Shown here: positions 42,516-51,241 of the stretch, one piece after another
How the letters are laid out: each line of letters opens with the position of its first letter
Position numbering within the stretch: position 1 is the stretch's first letter
Assembly: GCA_963795825.1 (NCBI GenBank)
Contig: CAWCIW010000002.1
Coordinates: 124,001-188,000 of the forward strand
DNA: 64,000 nucleotides
Direction: 5' to 3'
Source: BOG-908 sp963795825
GTDB taxonomy: Bacteria; Pseudomonadota; Alphaproteobacteria; Acetobacterales; Acetobacteraceae
Notes under the pieces: model-generated
Database searches by the model: none
Told to the model about the DNA's origin: nothing
Seen by the model: the letters and a program-made list of their open reading frames with translations, nothing else
Made by a program: the position numbers and the translations under genes

Positions 42516-43007
42516 TTGGCCGACAAGAAAACCAAGTCCGGTCTGATCACCCACGGCATGGCGGCGCAGAACCGCAAGGCGCGGTTCGACTATACCATCA
42601 AGGAAACCGTGGAAGCCGGCATCGTGCTGCGCGGGCCCGAGGTCAAATCCCTGCGCCACGGCCGCGCCACCATAAACGAAGCCTGGGCCGGCGAACGCGA
42701 CGGCGAGCTGTTCCTGTTCGGCTGCCACATCCCCGAATACCAGGCCGGCGTGCTCTCGCGTTTCGAGCCGCGCGCGCCGCGCAAGCTGCTGCTGCACAAG
42801 AAGCAGATCGGCAAACTCATCGCGGAGACCACGCGCAATGGCTTCACGCTGGTTCCGCTGGATATCCATTTCAACGACAAGGGAATCGCCAAGGTGGTGC
42901 TTGGCGTGGGGCAGGGGCGCAACAAGGCGGATAAGCGCCATGCTATCGCGGACAGGGACTGGCAGCGCGACAAGGCGCGTATCATGCGCGACAAGGGGCG
43001 GGAGTGA
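42516..43007 (+). CDS. smpB: SsrA-binding protein SmpB
   Basis: 163-residue tmRNA partner for rescue of stalled ribosomes. The OB-fold blocks FDYTIKETVEAGIVLRG, EVKSLRHGRA, FLFGCHIPEY and the basic C-terminal tail DRDWQRDKARIMRDKGRE are present. It uses a TTG start (42516) with GAGAG upstream. dapA-smpB adjacency is frequent in alphaproteobacteria. No tmRNA gene was seen in the window. Confidence 0.95.
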   Translation: MADKKTKSGLITHGMAAQNRKARFDYTIKETVEAGIVLRGPEVKSLRHGRATINEAWAGERDGELFLFGCHIPEYQAGVLSRFEPRAPRKLLLHKKQIGKLIAETTRNGFTLVPLDIHFNDKGIAKVVLGVGQGRNKADKRHAIADRDWQRDKARIMRDKGRE

Positions 43008-43027
43008 GTGTTCTGCTGTCCGGCAGA

Positions 43028-43145
43028 TAAGTAAGAAAGTAGTCCTTTTTCGAGAAAAAGGACCAAAAAGCTTTTGCTGTGACGACTGCCCGGTGATCGT
43101 GGCTTTTGCTGCCGGCGCATCTATTTGCAATTTGAGCGAGCGGCG
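43028..43145. repeat. Paired-hairpin element, left arm and part of core
   Basis: After smpB: the left stem GTCC/GGAC and CAAAAAGCTTTTGC are intact. The core begins GACGACTGCC (GACGCCTGCA in other copies) and keeps ATTTGCAA before fading. No right arm. The remaining stretch to 43363 is AT-richer and contains no recognised feature. Confidence 0.75.
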
Positions 43146-43363
43146 CGTTTGCAATCGGCATGTTTTTTGAAGTTTTGGATTGCGCGTATCGCGAGGTGCG
43201 GCGCGCGAACGGATTGCCTGCCGGCCGGTTAAAAAATCAGCATCTTTCCGCACGGCGTAATTCCTGCGAGATAACCATCGGTTGCAAATTGGCACGTAGT
43301 TTCTCGCATCCCGCGTTGCAGATCTGCCTTCCACCCCATCTCCAGCCGTGCTCTTCTGGCAGC

Positions 43364-43672
43364 ATGTCCCCCGACGAACTCATCGATCTCCGCCGCAGCA
43401 TCGACAATATCGACGCGGCGCTCATCCATCTTCTCGCCGAACGTTTCAAGTGCACCCAGCAGGTCGGCCGGCTCAAAGCGCGCCTCGGCCTGCCGGCCTC
43501 CGATCCGGCGCGCGAAGCCCAGCAGGTGGCGCGACTGCGCGCGCTTGCGGAGGATGCCCGTCTCGATCCGGAGTTCGCCGAAAAATTCCTCGCTTTTGTC
43601 GTGCGCGAGGTCATCCAGCATCATGAGTCGCTCAGCGCGCAGGCAAATGCCGGCGCCCTCTCGACAGATTGA
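43364..43672 (+). CDS. Chorismate mutase, AroQ type
   Basis: 102-residue helical enzyme converting chorismate to prephenate for Phe/Tyr synthesis. The AroQ pattern LIDLRRSIDNIDAALIHLLAERF, then CTQQVGRLKA (catalytic Lys region) and FLAFVVREVIQHHE, fits the short alphaproteobacterial stand-alone form. The frame is open upstream but ATG at 43364 gives the family start. The next gene begins 55 bp later. Confidence 0.9.
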   Translation: MSPDELIDLRRSIDNIDAALIHLLAERFKCTQQVGRLKARLGLPASDPAREAQQVARLRALAEDARLDPEFAEKFLAFVVREVIQHHESLSAQANAGALSTD

Positions 43673-43727
43673 TTGCAACCCCGAAACACCATGCCGGTTA
43701 GCAATCCGAACCAGCCAGGGTCGGACC

Positions 43728-44813
43728 ATGTCGCGCATTGTCGTTGCCATTCCCGTAAAGGACGAAGCCGCTCTGATCGGTGACTGCCTGCGCGCGCTCG
43801 CGCTGCAGCAGGGCAGCGAAAAGGCCGACATCCTTCTCCTGGTCAACAACAGCACAGACGGCACGGCCGATATCGCGCGGGCGCTGCGCCCCACGCTGCC
43901 CTGCGGCCTGCATATCCTCGAGCATAATTTCGCCCCCGCCCAGGCAAATGCCGGCAACGCGCGTCGGCTGGCGATGTCCAAGGCGGCGATGATCACCGAT
44001 CCGGGCGGTTTCGTGCTGACAACGGATGCCGATGGCTGCGTGGCACCTGACTGGCTGTCGTTGAATGTGCAGGCATTCCGGGCGGGTGCGGATGTGGTGT
44101 GCGGCCGCGCCGTCATCGACCCTGTCGATGCTTTGCGCATTCCCGGGCATCTGCACGAGGACGACGAACTCGAGGTCCAATACGCGACGCAGCTCGATCG
44201 GATCGCCTGCGCGGTCGATCCGAGCCATTCCGATCCGTGGCCGCGCCATACGGAAGAGTTGGGCGCCAGCATTGCGGTCCGGCGCGACAGTTTCCTGGCG
44301 GCCGGTGGCGTTCCGGCCGTGCGGTCCGGCGAGGATCGCGCGCTCGTCGACGCGCTGCGCCGCATCGACGCGCGTATCCGGCATGAACCCGACATCACCG
44401 TCAGCGTGTCCGGCCGCACCAACGGCCGGGCCGCGGGCGGCATGGCGGATACGATACGACGACGCATACAATGCCAGGATGCGACGCTCGACAGCGCGCT
44501 GGAGCCGGCCGCCAACCGGATCGCGCGGGTGATCGCGCGCCGCCTGATGCGTGCGGCCTGGAGCACGACCGAGGATCGCGGCCGGCATCTCGACCATCTG
44601 GTGCGGTTGTTGGAGCTGCCTTACGTTCAGTTGGAAGGCTGGCTGGCGCTGCCGTATTTCGGCGCAGCCTGGGCATTGGCGGAAGCAGCAAGCCCCAATC
44701 TGCGCCACGAGCTTGTGCCGCGCTCGAACGTAGAGCGGGAATCGTCCGAAGCACGCGCCTTCCTGGCGAGCCTTGCCGCCGAAGACTTGCGCACATTACA
44801 ACCGGACCGATAA
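43728..44813 (+). CDS. Family 2-type glycosyltransferase
   Basis: 361-residue GT-A fold glycosyltransferase. N-terminus MSRIVVAIPVKDEAALIGDCL, the nucleotide-sugar region LLLVNNSTDGTADIAR, and DxD-like LTTDADGCVAPDW are visible; a mid-domain block ELGASIAVRRDSFLAAGGVP and RSGEDRALVDALRR supports the family. No membrane segments. Target molecule unknown and no sugar-pathway genes are adjacent. It converges with the DUF815 ATPase gene. Confidence 0.85.
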   Translation: MSRIVVAIPVKDEAALIGDCLRALALQQGSEKADILLLVNNSTDGTADIARALRPTLPCGLHILEHNFAPAQANAGNARRLAMSKAAMITDPGGFVLTTDADGCVAPDWLSLNVQAFRAGADVVCGRAVIDPVDALRIPGHLHEDDELEVQYATQLDRIACAVDPSHSDPWPRHTEELGASIAVRRDSFLAAGGVPAVRSGEDRALVDALRRIDARIRHEPDITVSVSGRTNGRAAGGMADTIRRRIQCQDATLDSALEPAANRIARVIARRLMRAAWSTTEDRGRHLDHLVRLLELPYVQLEGWLALPYFGAAWALAEAASPNLRHELVPRSNVERESSEARAFLASLAAEDLRTLQPDR

Positions 44814-44830
44814 GAAAACCGAAAATCCAG

Positions 44831-45046
44831 CAGGCAAGAAGCAGTCCTTTTTCGAGAAAAAGGACCAAAAAGCTTTTGCTCCGACGCCTGCACCAGGGCT
44901 TACGCTCCTATTGCCAGTTGATGCGGTTGCAATCGTAGCCAAATCCGCGTGCAGGCGTCATAGCAAAAGCTTTTTGCTTCTTTTTCTCGAAAAAGAAGGC
45001 CTTTCTTCCTTGCTGCCGACGAGTCAGTCCCAGGACGGGCTGGTAT
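44831..45046. repeat. Paired-hairpin element, type II, with one terminal repeat
   Basis: Left stem GTCC/GGAC, right stem CTTC/GAAG. The right flank continues through TTGCTGCCGACGAGTCAGTCCCAG-like sequence to CTGGTATTA, the reverse complement of the left end seen at 50974 and 62573. So this copy is inverted relative to those. The terminal TTA is the TAA stop of the DUF815 gene. The left terminus is not recognisable. Confidence 0.85.
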
Positions 45047-45897
45047 TACTTCTCCCGCCCAACACCCCGACCCGCCAGATCCTGAATATACTGCCAGGCC
45101 ACCCGCCCGGACCGGGATCCCCGCCCCGAAGCCCAGGCCAAAGCATCGCGCGGTTCCGCCACCAACCCCAGCTCCGCCGCATAGCCCGCGACCATCGCCA
45201 GATACGTCGCCTGGTCGCAGGAATGGAACCCGAGCCACAGCCCGAAGCGGTCCGACAGCGACACCTTTTCCTCCACCGCCTCACCCGGCGAGATCGCGGT
45301 GGCCGCCTCGTTTTCTATCATGTCGCGCGGCATCAGATGCCGGCGGTTGCTGGTGGCGTAGAACAGCACGTTGTCCGGACGCCCCTCGATGCCGCCGTCG
45401 AGCACGGATTTCAGCGCCTTGTAATCCGCATCCTCGCGCTCGAACGAGAGATCGTCGCAGAACACCAGAACGCGCCTGTCCTGCTGGCGCAGCATCTCCA
45501 GCAATCCCGGCAGCGTGGCGATATCCTCGCGATGTATTTCGATCAGCGCGAGGCTGCCCGGCGCCTGCGCCAAAGCTTCCGCATGCACCGCTTTCACCAG
45601 GCTGGATTTGCCCATGCCGCGCGCGCCCCACAACATCGCGTTGTTAGCCGGCCGGCCGGCCGCGAAGCGCAGCGTGTTTGCCAGCAGGGTATCGCGCGCG
45701 CGATCGATGCCGTGCAGCAGGCGCAGCTCCACCCGCGCTACGCGTTGCACCGGCAGGAGCTGCCCGCCTTTGCCCTGTGCGGCGGGTTGCCACACAAAGG
45801 CATCCGCGCCGCCCAGCGCGAGACGTGGCGGCACAGCGGGCGCCAGGCGCTCGAGTGCGCTGGCGATGCGTTCCAGGAGCGCCTGCGTCTCATCCAT
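45046..45897 (-). CDS. DUF815 family AAA ATPase
   Basis: 284-residue ATPase of the DUF815 family, function unknown. Walker A WGARGMGKSSLVKA, Walker B VLVFCDDLSFE, a sensor-like FYATSNRRHLMPRD and C-terminal arginine-rich helices are present. It starts MDETQALLERIASALERL. Its neighbour on the other side is yajC, divergent, a common alphaproteobacterial arrangement. The TAA stop is provided by the terminal TTA of the repeat element. Confidence 0.9.
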   Translation of the reverse strand: MDETQALLERIASALERLAPAVPPRLALGGADAFVWQPAAQGKGGQLLPVQRVARVELRLLHGIDRARDTLLANTLRFAAGRPANNAMLWGARGMGKSSLVKAVHAEALAQAPGSLALIEIHREDIATLPGLLEMLRQQDRRVLVFCDDLSFEREDADYKALKSVLDGGIEGRPDNVLFYATSNRRHLMPRDMIENEAATAISPGEAVEEKVSLSDRFGLWLGFHSCDQATYLAMVAGYAAELGLVAEPRDALAWASGRGSRSGRVAWQYIQDLAGRGVGREK

Positions 45898-46008
45898 GGA
45901 GGGAGGCCGGGCGCGGATGCTTGACGGGCATAGGCTGGAACCTATGGTGCGCCGCATCCAGCCGCAACCCGGCCAGGCCACGCGCCATCTTCGTCAGGAT
46001 ACCCGCAC

Positions 46009-46362
46009 ATGCCGTCTCTGATTTCGTCCGCCTACGCCCAGGAAGCCGCCGGTGGCGGGGTCGCCAGCGCGCAGATCCTGCAATTCCTGCCGTATATCCT
46101 GATCTTCGTGGTGTTCTATTTCCTGATGATACGGCCGCAGCAGCAGCAGCAGAAAACGCTGAAGGCGCAGCTTGCGGCGATCAAGCGGGGCGATCGGGTG
46201 CTTACGGGGGGCGGCATACTTGGCGTGGTGCAGAAAGTGCGTGAAGGCGCCAACGAAGTGGAGGTCGAGATCGCGCCTAACGTGCGTGTGCTGGTGGCGC
46301 GGGATACGATTTCTACCGTGTTGAATCCTGCTACGCCGGTGGCGGCCAACGACGCCAAGTAA
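46009..46362 (+). CDS. yajC: Preprotein translocase subunit YajC
   Basis: 117-residue inner-membrane accessory subunit of the SecDF-YajC complex. One membrane helix (ILQFLPYILIFVVFYFLMI) is followed by RPQQQQQK and the soluble YajC fold GDRVLTGGGILGVV, VEVEIAPNVRVLVARDTIS. An N-terminal segment SSAYAQEAAGG precedes the helix, as in relatives. secD does not follow; a repeat element and a convergent gene do. The stop TAA abuts the element. Confidence 0.95.
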   Translation: MPSLISSAYAQEAAGGGVASAQILQFLPYILIFVVFYFLMIRPQQQQQKTLKAQLAAIKRGDRVLTGGGILGVVQKVREGANEVEVEIAPNVRVLVARDTISTVLNPATPVAANDAK

Positions 46363-46425
46363 GGAAGCAAGGCCTTCTTTTCTGAAGAAAAGAAGCAAAA
46401 GACTTTTGACTCCGCTGTCGCCGGG
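46363..46425. repeat. Half copy of paired-hairpin element (left arm, type III)
   Basis: Left hairpin CTTCTTTTCTGAAGAAAAGAAG and CAAAAGACTTTTGACTCC right after yajC. The right arm is missing. It is the same stem as in the type III copies at 23560 and 57066. Confidence 0.7.
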
Positions 46426-46431
46426 TTTGCT

Positions 46432-46695
46432 TTAGGCGCTTCGGAGGCGGCGGGCGTTGGCGGTGGCTTTTTTGTGGAAGGGGCGCAGGACGGTTTCTGT
46501 GCCCTGGCCGGTCAGCAGGGCTATGCTGGCTTGCTGCATCGCCTGCATTTTCTCGTGCACCATGCGCTCGTATTCGCCGGTGGTGCAGGCGCCTGTCGCG
46601 ATCAGCGCGGTGCGGTGCCACACCGTCTCCCACGAAGCTATCGCCAGCTCCGCGAACATCATCGGCACGGCAAACGCTGCTGGTGTACTGGCCAT
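46432..46695 (-). CDS. Small phasin-like protein
   Basis: 87-residue soluble protein, mostly helical: FAELAIASWETVWHRTALIATG, EYERMVHEKMQAMQQASIALL and a basic tail FHKKATANARRLRSA. The length and amphipathic helices recall phasin-like or granule-associated proteins, but no motif proves it. It starts with ATG at 46695, 50 bp after the end of sodB on the same strand. Confidence 0.5.
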   Translation of the reverse strand: MASTPAAFAVPMMFAELAIASWETVWHRTALIATGACTTGEYERMVHEKMQAMQQASIALLTGQGTETVLRPFHKKATANARRLRSA

Positions 46696-46748
46696 GTTTC
46701 GCTCCGATTGGAAATACGCGGGGCGGCTTGCCCCGCGCATACATAGCA

Positions 46749-47351
46749 TCAGGCGGCGGCGAGCTGCGCTTCGGCAAACTCGTAATTGGCGAGCTTGTCG
46801 AGATAGTTGGTGATGTAATCCGGGCGGCGATTGCGGAAATCGAGGTAGTAGCTGTGCTCCCACACATCGAGGCCAAGCAGAACCTTGCCCTCGCCGGTGG
46901 CCAGCGGGTTCGAGCCGTTCGGCGTTTTCGTCACCGCCAGCTTGCCGTCCTTGCCCAGGATCAGCCAGGCCCAGCCGGAACCGAACTGGCCGATCGCGGC
47001 CGCCTTGAAGGCTTCCTTGAACTTCTCGGCGCCGCCGAGATCACTGTCGATCTTGGCCGCCAGCTTGCCGGGCATCTGGCCGCCCTTGGGCGACAGGTTC
47101 TGCCAGAACAGGATGTGATTCCAATGCTGGCCGGCATTGTTGAAAACTGGGCCCGGGGTCTGCGCGGTCATCGTCACGATCTCGTCCAGGCTCTTGCCCT
47201 GCAGCGAGGAATCCTTCTCGACGAACCCGTTGAGCGCGGTCACGTAAGCCTGGTGATGCTTGTCGTGATGCAACTCGAGAGTCTCCTGGCACATGCCGGC
47301 GCCGGCAAGCGCGTTTTTCTCGAAGGGAAGGGGGGGCAGTTCGAAAGCCAT
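46749..47351 (-). CDS. sodB: Superoxide dismutase, Fe/Mn family (Fe-type residues)
   Basis: 200-residue SOD that converts superoxide to peroxide and oxygen. Metal ligands: His in LELHHDKHH, His in NAGQHWNHILFW, and Asp/His in GLDVWEHSYYLDF. Gln in NNAGQHWNH and AAIGQFGSGWAWL fit the iron-type pattern. An upstream in-frame ATG (47414) would add 21 residues and is not needed. Identification is certain; the metal is inferred. Confidence 0.95.
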   Translation of the reverse strand: MAFELPPLPFEKNALAGAGMCQETLELHHDKHHQAYVTALNGFVEKDSSLQGKSLDEIVTMTAQTPGPVFNNAGQHWNHILFWQNLSPKGGQMPGKLAAKIDSDLGGAEKFKEAFKAAAIGQFGSGWAWLILGKDGKLAVTKTPNGSNPLATGEGKVLLGLDVWEHSYYLDFRNRRPDYITNYLDKLANYEFAEAQLAAA

Positions 47352-47473
47352 GGGCGTTCTCCGTCTGATACAGGAATGCGGCGCCGGACCTGCCTGGCGC
47401 CTGCCTGCAGCCACAACGCGCCGCAGGGCTATTGTTCCATGAAGCGCGCATCAAGCACAGGCGCCCTGCGCGC

Positions 47474-48259
47474 ATGACGCAAGCGCCATCGCTGGGAACG
47501 CTGGTCCGCCGGGTGGACCCGGACAGGTATTTCTGCGCGCTGTTCGCCCCCGACGCGCGCCGCGACACGCTGTTCACGCTGTATGCCTTCAACCACGAGC
47601 TAGCCCGGGCCTGCGAGGTGACGCGCGAGCCGGGCCTGGCACTGATACGCCTGCAATGGTGGCGCGAGGTGGTGGAGGGCGCGCGGCGCAGCCATGAGGT
47701 GGGTGGTCCGCTGGGCGATGCGCTGGCGGCGGGCGCCCTGGCGCCGGCGCACCTGCTGGCGATGATAGAGGCGCGCGAGGCGGAGGCGGAGGCCGCGTTC
47801 CCCACGCTGGCCGCCTGGCTGGCCTGGCTGGACCAAGGGGCCGGTGCGCTGGCGATGGCGGCGGCGGCGGCGCTCGGCGCGCCCTCCGACGCACTTGCCC
47901 GCATGGGCGATCTCGGCGCCGGTTACGGTGTGGCCGGCCAGTTGCGCAACGTGTCCGCATTGGCCGCCGCCGGCCGCTGTCTGTTGCCGGAGGATGTGCT
48001 GGCGGCGCACGGGCTCTCGCGCGAGGCGGTCCTCGCCGGTGTGCCGGCACCGGTATTCGCGCCTTTGCGCGCGTCGCTGGCGGCCTCCGGCCTGGCCAGG
48101 CTGGGATCACCGCAGGCCTGCCCGCGCGGGTGGATCGCCGCCGGCCTGCAAGCCGTGTTCGCCCGGCGGGACCTGTACGGCGGCGCCGGGCCGGTCGGGC
48201 GGCGCGGTTTCGGCGACCGGGCGGCGGTGCTGCGGGCCGCCCTGGTGTCGCGCTGCTGA
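47474..48259 (+). CDS. Squalene/phytoene synthase-fold protein, NDUFAF6-like
   Basis: 261-residue protein of the squalene/phytoene synthase superfamily. The first Asp-rich motif of real prenyl synthases is absent: the corresponding segment is YAFNHELARACEVT. The second is replaced by GYGVAGQLRNVSALAAAGRCLLP. This pattern, and the RLQWWREVVEGARR block, match the non-catalytic NDUFAF6-type relatives linked to complex I assembly in mitochondria (family knowledge; role here inferred). It diverges from sodB. Confidence 0.8.
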   Translation: MTQAPSLGTLVRRVDPDRYFCALFAPDARRDTLFTLYAFNHELARACEVTREPGLALIRLQWWREVVEGARRSHEVGGPLGDALAAGALAPAHLLAMIEAREAEAEAAFPTLAAWLAWLDQGAGALAMAAAAALGAPSDALARMGDLGAGYGVAGQLRNVSALAAAGRCLLPEDVLAAHGLSREAVLAGVPAPVFAPLRASLAASGLARLGSPQACPRGWIAAGLQAVFARRDLYGGAGPVGRRGFGDRAAVLRAALVSRC

Positions 48260-48384
48260 TCTGGCGCGATGGGCCATAAAGCGGCGTGTTTCGCCGTGCG
48301 GGGCGGGGCAGCGCGCCCGCAAGCGGGGGTTTGCGGTTGGCACGCGGCCTGCAGACCGTCTTCGTATCATCGAGGAGATCATCC

Positions 48385-49203
48385 ATGCCGATCAGCCGCA
48401 TCTTCACCGACGCCATGCCGACACGCTTTGTGTTGACGCGGACGCTGGTAGCCGGCGCACTCCTGGCTGGCCTGGCCGGCACCGCCCGCGCCGGCACGCT
48501 ATCCGCCACGCTGCAGGGCTCGGGCCTGGCCGTCGACACGCCCTGCGCCCGCAGTGTGGAGATCATGCCGGATGCCGGGCTGCACGGCCAGGTGACGGTC
48601 CAGGCCACCGCCGAGCACCAAGAGGAGCTCGACCATCTGCTGCTGGAATCGCGCGGCATTGTGCTGATACACACCCATCCCGGACGCTGCTGGCAGGACG
48701 GTTTGAACACGGAGCCCACGCTGGCGCTCGTGGTGCGCGTGCCGGCGGCGTATGCGATCACCGTCGATGAGGCCGGCGCCAGCCGCTACACGATCGGGGC
48801 GGTTGGCGGGCCGTTGTCGCTGGACCTGTCCGGCGCCATCGACTTCACCGATGAGGCGGCGACGTCGGTCCAGGCGGATATCAGCGGCAGCGGCAGCCTG
48901 CATGTGGCGCGCGCCGACGGTGCCGCGCAGATCGCGGTGTCCGGGCATGCCGACATCACCGTGGAGCAGGCCGAAATGCCGACCTTGAGCATGGACATGA
49001 GCGGCGCCGGAAGCATCGATGTGGCGCATGGCCATATCGGCCGCGCCAGGCTGGAGACGAGTGGCGCCGGCCACATGCAGATCGGCGCGGAGGTGGGCGA
49101 CGCCCATGTCGAGGTATCTGGCGTAGGGTCGGTGCACTTCGCCAAGGTAACCGGGCAACTCACCAAGGAGATCAGCGGCGCCGGGTCGGTAACGGTACAG
49201 TAA
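48385..49203 (+). CDS. Secreted GIN-domain (DUF2807) protein
   Basis: 272-residue exported protein with repeated beta-helix-like units containing SGAGS/SGSGS/SGVGS, as in the DUF2807 putative adhesin head domain. Signal peptide around residues 10-36 (VAGALLAGLAGTARA). The repeats occupy about residues 150-272 and end SGAGSVTVQ. Function unknown. ATG at 48385 follows CGAGGAGAT; MPTRFVLTR at 48415 is an alternative start. Confidence 0.75.
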   Translation: MPISRIFTDAMPTRFVLTRTLVAGALLAGLAGTARAGTLSATLQGSGLAVDTPCARSVEIMPDAGLHGQVTVQATAEHQEELDHLLLESRGIVLIHTHPGRCWQDGLNTEPTLALVVRVPAAYAITVDEAGASRYTIGAVGGPLSLDLSGAIDFTDEAATSVQADISGSGSLHVARADGAAQIAVSGHADITVEQAEMPTLSMDMSGAGSIDVAHGHIGRARLETSGAGHMQIGAEVGDAHVEVSGVGSVHFAKVTGQLTKEISGAGSVTVQ

Positions 49204-49205
49204 CG

Positions 49206-49297
49206 GACACTTTCGGTCCCTGTCGGGGAGATTTTCAGCAGCCGCCGACAGGGAGCAAAAGCTTTTTGGTCCTTTTTCTCGAAAAAGGACTGCTTGC
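49206..49297. repeat. Paired-hairpin element, left hairpin lost, type III core
   Basis: Starts three bases after the stop of the GIN gene. It keeps ACTTTCGGTCCCTGTCGG, the short core, CCGACAGGGAGCAAAAGC and a complete right hairpin GTCC/GGAC. It lies between convergent genes. Confidence 0.75.
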
Positions 49298-49747
49298 TTA
49301 AGCCGACATCACCAGCAAAGTAGAAGTAGCAGAAGCCAGCAACCGCCCGGAAGCGTCCTCCAGCCGGGCCTCGGTGAACGCCGCCCGCCGCCCGATCGAC
49401 ACCACCGTGCCTGTCGCGCGTACCAGCCCGGTCGCCGATGTCATCGCCTTGTGGTAGGCAACCTTCAGCTCCAGCGTGGTGTAGCCCTGGCCGGCGGCGA
49501 GGCGCGTGTGCACCGCGCAGCCGCAGGCGGAATCCAGCAGGGCGGCCGCGTAGCCGCCATGCACGGTGCCGATCGGGTTATAGACGTGCTCGCCGGGGAC
49601 GCCCTCGAACACCACGCGCCCTTCGTCCACTTCTGCGAGCCTGAACTGCATCGTCTGCCCGATACCCGGCTGGCGTCCGCCCGCCATCAGCGCGCGCATC
49701 TGCTCGAGGCCGGACAGGCCGGGCGCAAGCTCGTCGACCATGCTCAT
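49298..49747 (-). CDS. PaaI-family hotdog thioesterase
   Basis: 149-residue single hotdog-domain protein; members hydrolyse acyl-CoA or aryl-CoA thioesters in the cytoplasm. The active-site loop NPIGTVHGGYAAALLDSACG and the LELKVAYHKA strand are typical. Eleven bases separate it from the upstream ene-reductase gene on the same strand, so the two are probably co-transcribed. Substrate unknown. Confidence 0.88.
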   Translation of the reverse strand: MSMVDELAPGLSGLEQMRALMAGGRQPGIGQTMQFRLAEVDEGRVVFEGVPGEHVYNPIGTVHGGYAAALLDSACGCAVHTRLAAGQGYTTLELKVAYHKAMTSATGLVRATGTVVSIGRRAAFTEARLEDASGRLLASATSTLLVMSA

Positions 49748-49758
49748 GGCGCGCGCAC

Positions 49759-50835
49759 CTAGGCGGCCATCGGGTAGTCGGTGTAGCCCTGGGCGCCCTG
49801 GCTGTACCAGGTGGCCATCTCGTCCTTGGCGAGCGCGTGGCCCGCCTGCAGGCGCGCCGGCAGGTCCGGGTTGGCGATGAACGGGCGGCCGAAGGCGATT
49901 GCGTCGGCGACCCCGCTGTCCAGCATCGCCTGGCCGCTGCCGCCGTCATAATCCGAGTTCAGCACCAGCGGGCCGGCGAATGCGCGGCGTATGGCGGGCG
50001 CGATCAGCGGGACCACGGTTTTGACGAACGTGCTGTCCTCGAACGGCTCGCGCAGCTCCAGGAAGCCGATGCCGAGCGACGAGAGGGCTGCCGCCGCCGC
50101 GGTGAACAGGGCGGCCGGGTCGCTGTCGTCCACGCCCTGGACGAAGCCGTTTGGCGAGAGGCGCACGCTGGTGCGGTCCGCACCGGCGGTATCGGCCACG
50201 GCCCGGGTGATCTCGGTGAGCAGGCGGGTGCGGTTGGCGATGCTGCCGCCGTAGGCATCGTCGCGGGTGTTGGTGTTGTCGCGCAGGAACTGGTCGATCA
50301 GGTAGCCATTGGCGGCGTGAACCTGGACGCCGTCGAAGCCGGCGGCCATCGCGTTGCGGGTGGCGCGGCGGTAATCTTCGAGGAGTGCTGGGATCTCGTC
50401 GGCGCGCAGCGCGCGCGGCGTCTCGTAGGCCAGCTTGCCGTCATAGGTGTGGGCCTTGCCGGGGGCGGCGATGGCGGACGACGAGACGGGCGCTTCGCCG
50501 CCGAGGAAGCTCGGGTGGACCAGGCGGCCCATGTGCCACAACTGCATGACGATGCGGCCGCCGGCCTTGTGGACCGCCTCGGTGACCGGGCGCCAGGCGG
50601 TGGTCTGCGCGTCGTTCCAGATGCCCGGCGCGTAAGGCCAGCCGAGGCCCTGCCGGGTGATGCCGGTGGCTTCGCTGATGATCAGGCCGGCCGAGGCGCG
50701 CTGGGCGTAGTACTCGGCCATGATCGGCGTGGGCACGTGGTCGCGGGTGCTGCGACCACGGGTGAGCGGCGCCATCAGGATGCGGTTTGGCGCGTGTATG
50801 GCGCCGAGCTGGATGGGGTCGAACAGAGTGGGCAT
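49759..50835 (-). CDS. nemA: Old-yellow-enzyme-type alkene reductase
   Basis: 358-residue FMN enzyme that reduces activated double bonds and nitro compounds, NemA/GTN-reductase group. FMN-barrel start LFDPIQLGAIHAPNRILMAPLTRGRS, substrate His/Asn motif VHAANGYLIDQFLRD, NTRDDAYGGSIANR, and the phosphate site DAIAFGRPFIANPDL are present. First gene of a two-gene unit with the thioesterase. Upstream is a full-length repeat element. Confidence 0.92.
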   Translation of the reverse strand: MPTLFDPIQLGAIHAPNRILMAPLTRGRSTRDHVPTPIMAEYYAQRASAGLIISEATGITRQGLGWPYAPGIWNDAQTTAWRPVTEAVHKAGGRIVMQLWHMGRLVHPSFLGGEAPVSSSAIAAPGKAHTYDGKLAYETPRALRADEIPALLEDYRRATRNAMAAGFDGVQVHAANGYLIDQFLRDNTNTRDDAYGGSIANRTRLLTEITRAVADTAGADRTSVRLSPNGFVQGVDDSDPAALFTAAAAALSSLGIGFLELREPFEDSTFVKTVVPLIAPAIRRAFAGPLVLNSDYDGGSGQAMLDSGVADAIAFGRPFIANPDLPARLQAGHALAKDEMATWYSQGAQGYTDYPMAA

Positions 50836-50973
50836 GCGATCTCCTGGAAGCGCCTTCGCTGGCGCAGGTGTGTGGGCGGAGATCGCGACACAAGGGGCGT
50901 TCCCGGCAGGGCTCCCATTCCCCGCCTGCCCGCGACAGCATGTGGCAAGGGTTTTTTGCTAACAACAAGGCGT

Positions 50974-51217
50974 TATACCAACGCGGCTTGGGCCTGGCTG
51001 ATCGGCAGCAAGGAAGAAAGGCCTTCTTTTTCGAGAAAAAGAAGCAAAAAGCTTTTGCTGTGACGCCTGCACGGGGAGTTGGCTAATATTGCAACCGCAT
51101 CGACCTGCAATACGAGCGTAGGCTCTGGTGCAATCGTCGGAGCAAAAGCTTTTTGGTCCTTTTTCTCGAAAAAGGACTGCTTTCTTACTTGCGCGATCTC
51201 AATCGCGTTGGTGGTAT
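50974..51217. repeat. Full-length paired-hairpin element with terminal inverted repeats
   Basis: Left end ATACCAACGCGGCTTGGG at 50975; right end CGCGTTGGTGGTAT (one small insertion) at 51217. Left stem CTTC/GAAG, right GTCC/GGAC, type II arms. The right core boundary is changed to TGCAATCGTC. It lies between nemA and the muramidase gene, both minus strand. Confidence 0.88.
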
Positions 51218-51241
51218 CTCCTTACGCTTACTCCCGAACAA

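Noticed and set aside
47474..48259. Active squalene or phytoene synthase
   Set aside because: Both Asp-rich substrate motifs are missing, so a non-catalytic NDUFAF6-like role is more likely.
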